A stretch of 5,382 nt of DNA, from contig JAGCRL010000262.1 of assembly GCA_017964705.1 (NCBI GenBank), forward strand, positions 1 to 5,382, given 5' to 3'. The number at the start of each line of letters is the position of its first letter. Positions within the stretch are counted from its first letter, which is position 1. The position numbers and the translations under genes are program-made. The notes below the pieces were generated by a model, which made no database searches, was not told the DNA's origin, and saw nothing but the letters and a program-made list of their open reading frames with translations. Of the stretch, positions 5,184-5,382 are shown one piece after another. This DNA is from Alphaproteobacteria bacterium. Lineage in GTDB: Bacteria; Pseudomonadota; Alphaproteobacteria; RF32; CAG-239.

Positions 5184-5382
5184 TATTTACCCTCCAATTC
5201 TTCTAATTTTCGTATTGTTTCTTTAGCACTGGTATGCAAAATACCAATACCGCCCATTTTAATCCATTTCTCAATATTATTTGGTCTGTCATCAATTAAG
5301 ATATCATTTGGTTTACCGTATTTTTGTTTATCTTTACTTAAACAACAAATAACCCCATCAACAATGCCATAATTATTGTTTA
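5183..5382 (-). CDS. HAD-superfamily phosphatase, C-terminal 65 residues only
   Basis: This frame enters from the right edge and ends at TAA (5183-5185); its start and the N-terminal DxDx[T/V] nucleophile motif are outside the window. The visible part, GKPNDILIDDRPNNIEKW (22-39) followed by GGIGILHTSAKETIRKLEEL (43-62), is a HAD motif III lysine followed by the motif IV acidic pair (D30, D31), in the form seen in NT5C-type 5'-nucleotidases and related phage-type phosphatases. It should be a magnesium-dependent phosphatase acting on a nucleotide or similar phosphate ester; the substrate is not readable. Its last codons contain the ribosome binding site of the kinase gene, and its stop shares a base with the kinase ATG (TAATG), so the two proteins are almost certainly co-expressed. 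Confidence 0.8.
   Translation of the reverse strand, partial: NNNYGIVDGVICCLSKDKQKYGKPNDILIDDRPNNIEKWIKMGGIGILHTSAKETIRKLEELEGK
5190..5195 (-). promoter_or_regulatory. Kinase ribosome binding site inside the HAD gene
   Basis: GGAGGG on the minus strand, 6 bases before the kinase ATG, is formed by the Leu-Glu-Gly codons at the end of the phosphatase. Ribosomes finishing the phosphatase would stop on top of the kinase start, a layout that usually gives coupled, near-equal synthesis. Confidence 0.85.

Noticed and set aside
5151..5372. Plus-strand open frame of 73 codons over the kinase-phosphatase junction
   Set aside because: Antisense shadow of the HAD phosphatase, whose motif IV (IDDRPNNIEKW) is clear on the other strand.

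Overview
The window is AT-rich bacterial DNA (roughly one third G+C by eye) carrying five complete protein genes and two genes cut by the window edges. Most starts have good Shine-Dalgarno sequences (AGGAGA, GGAAGGA, AAGGGG, GGAGGG). One gene ends in TGA and the other complete ones in TAA, which fits the standard bacterial code. A lipoprotein with an LSAC lipobox and several glycan-type enzymes suggest a Gram-negative, possibly host-associated bacterium. I cannot name the taxon from the sequence. There are no tRNA or rRNA genes, insertion sequences or CRISPR arrays, and no gap between genes exceeds 170 bases.

Left part (1-2379): an unrecognised gene runs leftward off the edge. From a shared 169-base gap a GT-B-type glycosyltransferase gene (371-1432) runs rightward. 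It meets a leftward GT-A family 2 glycosyltransferase (1435-2379) almost end to end, with 2 bases between the stop codons. A good intrinsic terminator for the rightward gene lies inside the coding sequence of the leftward gene.

Middle (2448-4081): a leftward lipoprotein gene encodes MORN-type (YwqK-like) repeats in a strict 24-residue register. It shares a 152-base divergent promoter region with a rightward gene for an NAD(P)-binding Rossmann protein of the short-chain dehydrogenase/epimerase type. That protein keeps the nucleotide-binding glycine motif but seems to lack the catalytic YxxxK.

Right part (4086-5382): a leftward pair made of a HAD-superfamily phosphatase (only its C-terminus is in the window) and a zeta-toxin-like P-loop kinase. 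The two overlap by one base (TAATG), so they are very probably translationally coupled.

How they may work together: two glycosyltransferases and an epimerase-like protein point to surface-glycan or nucleotide-sugar metabolism, but they are separate transcription units and not a classical polysaccharide operon. The most interesting element is the coupled phosphatase-kinase pair. Known zeta toxins phosphorylate UDP-GlcNAc, so a co-translated phosphatase might reverse the kinase product. A nucleotide or nucleic-acid-end kinase/phosphatase pair is an equally open reading.
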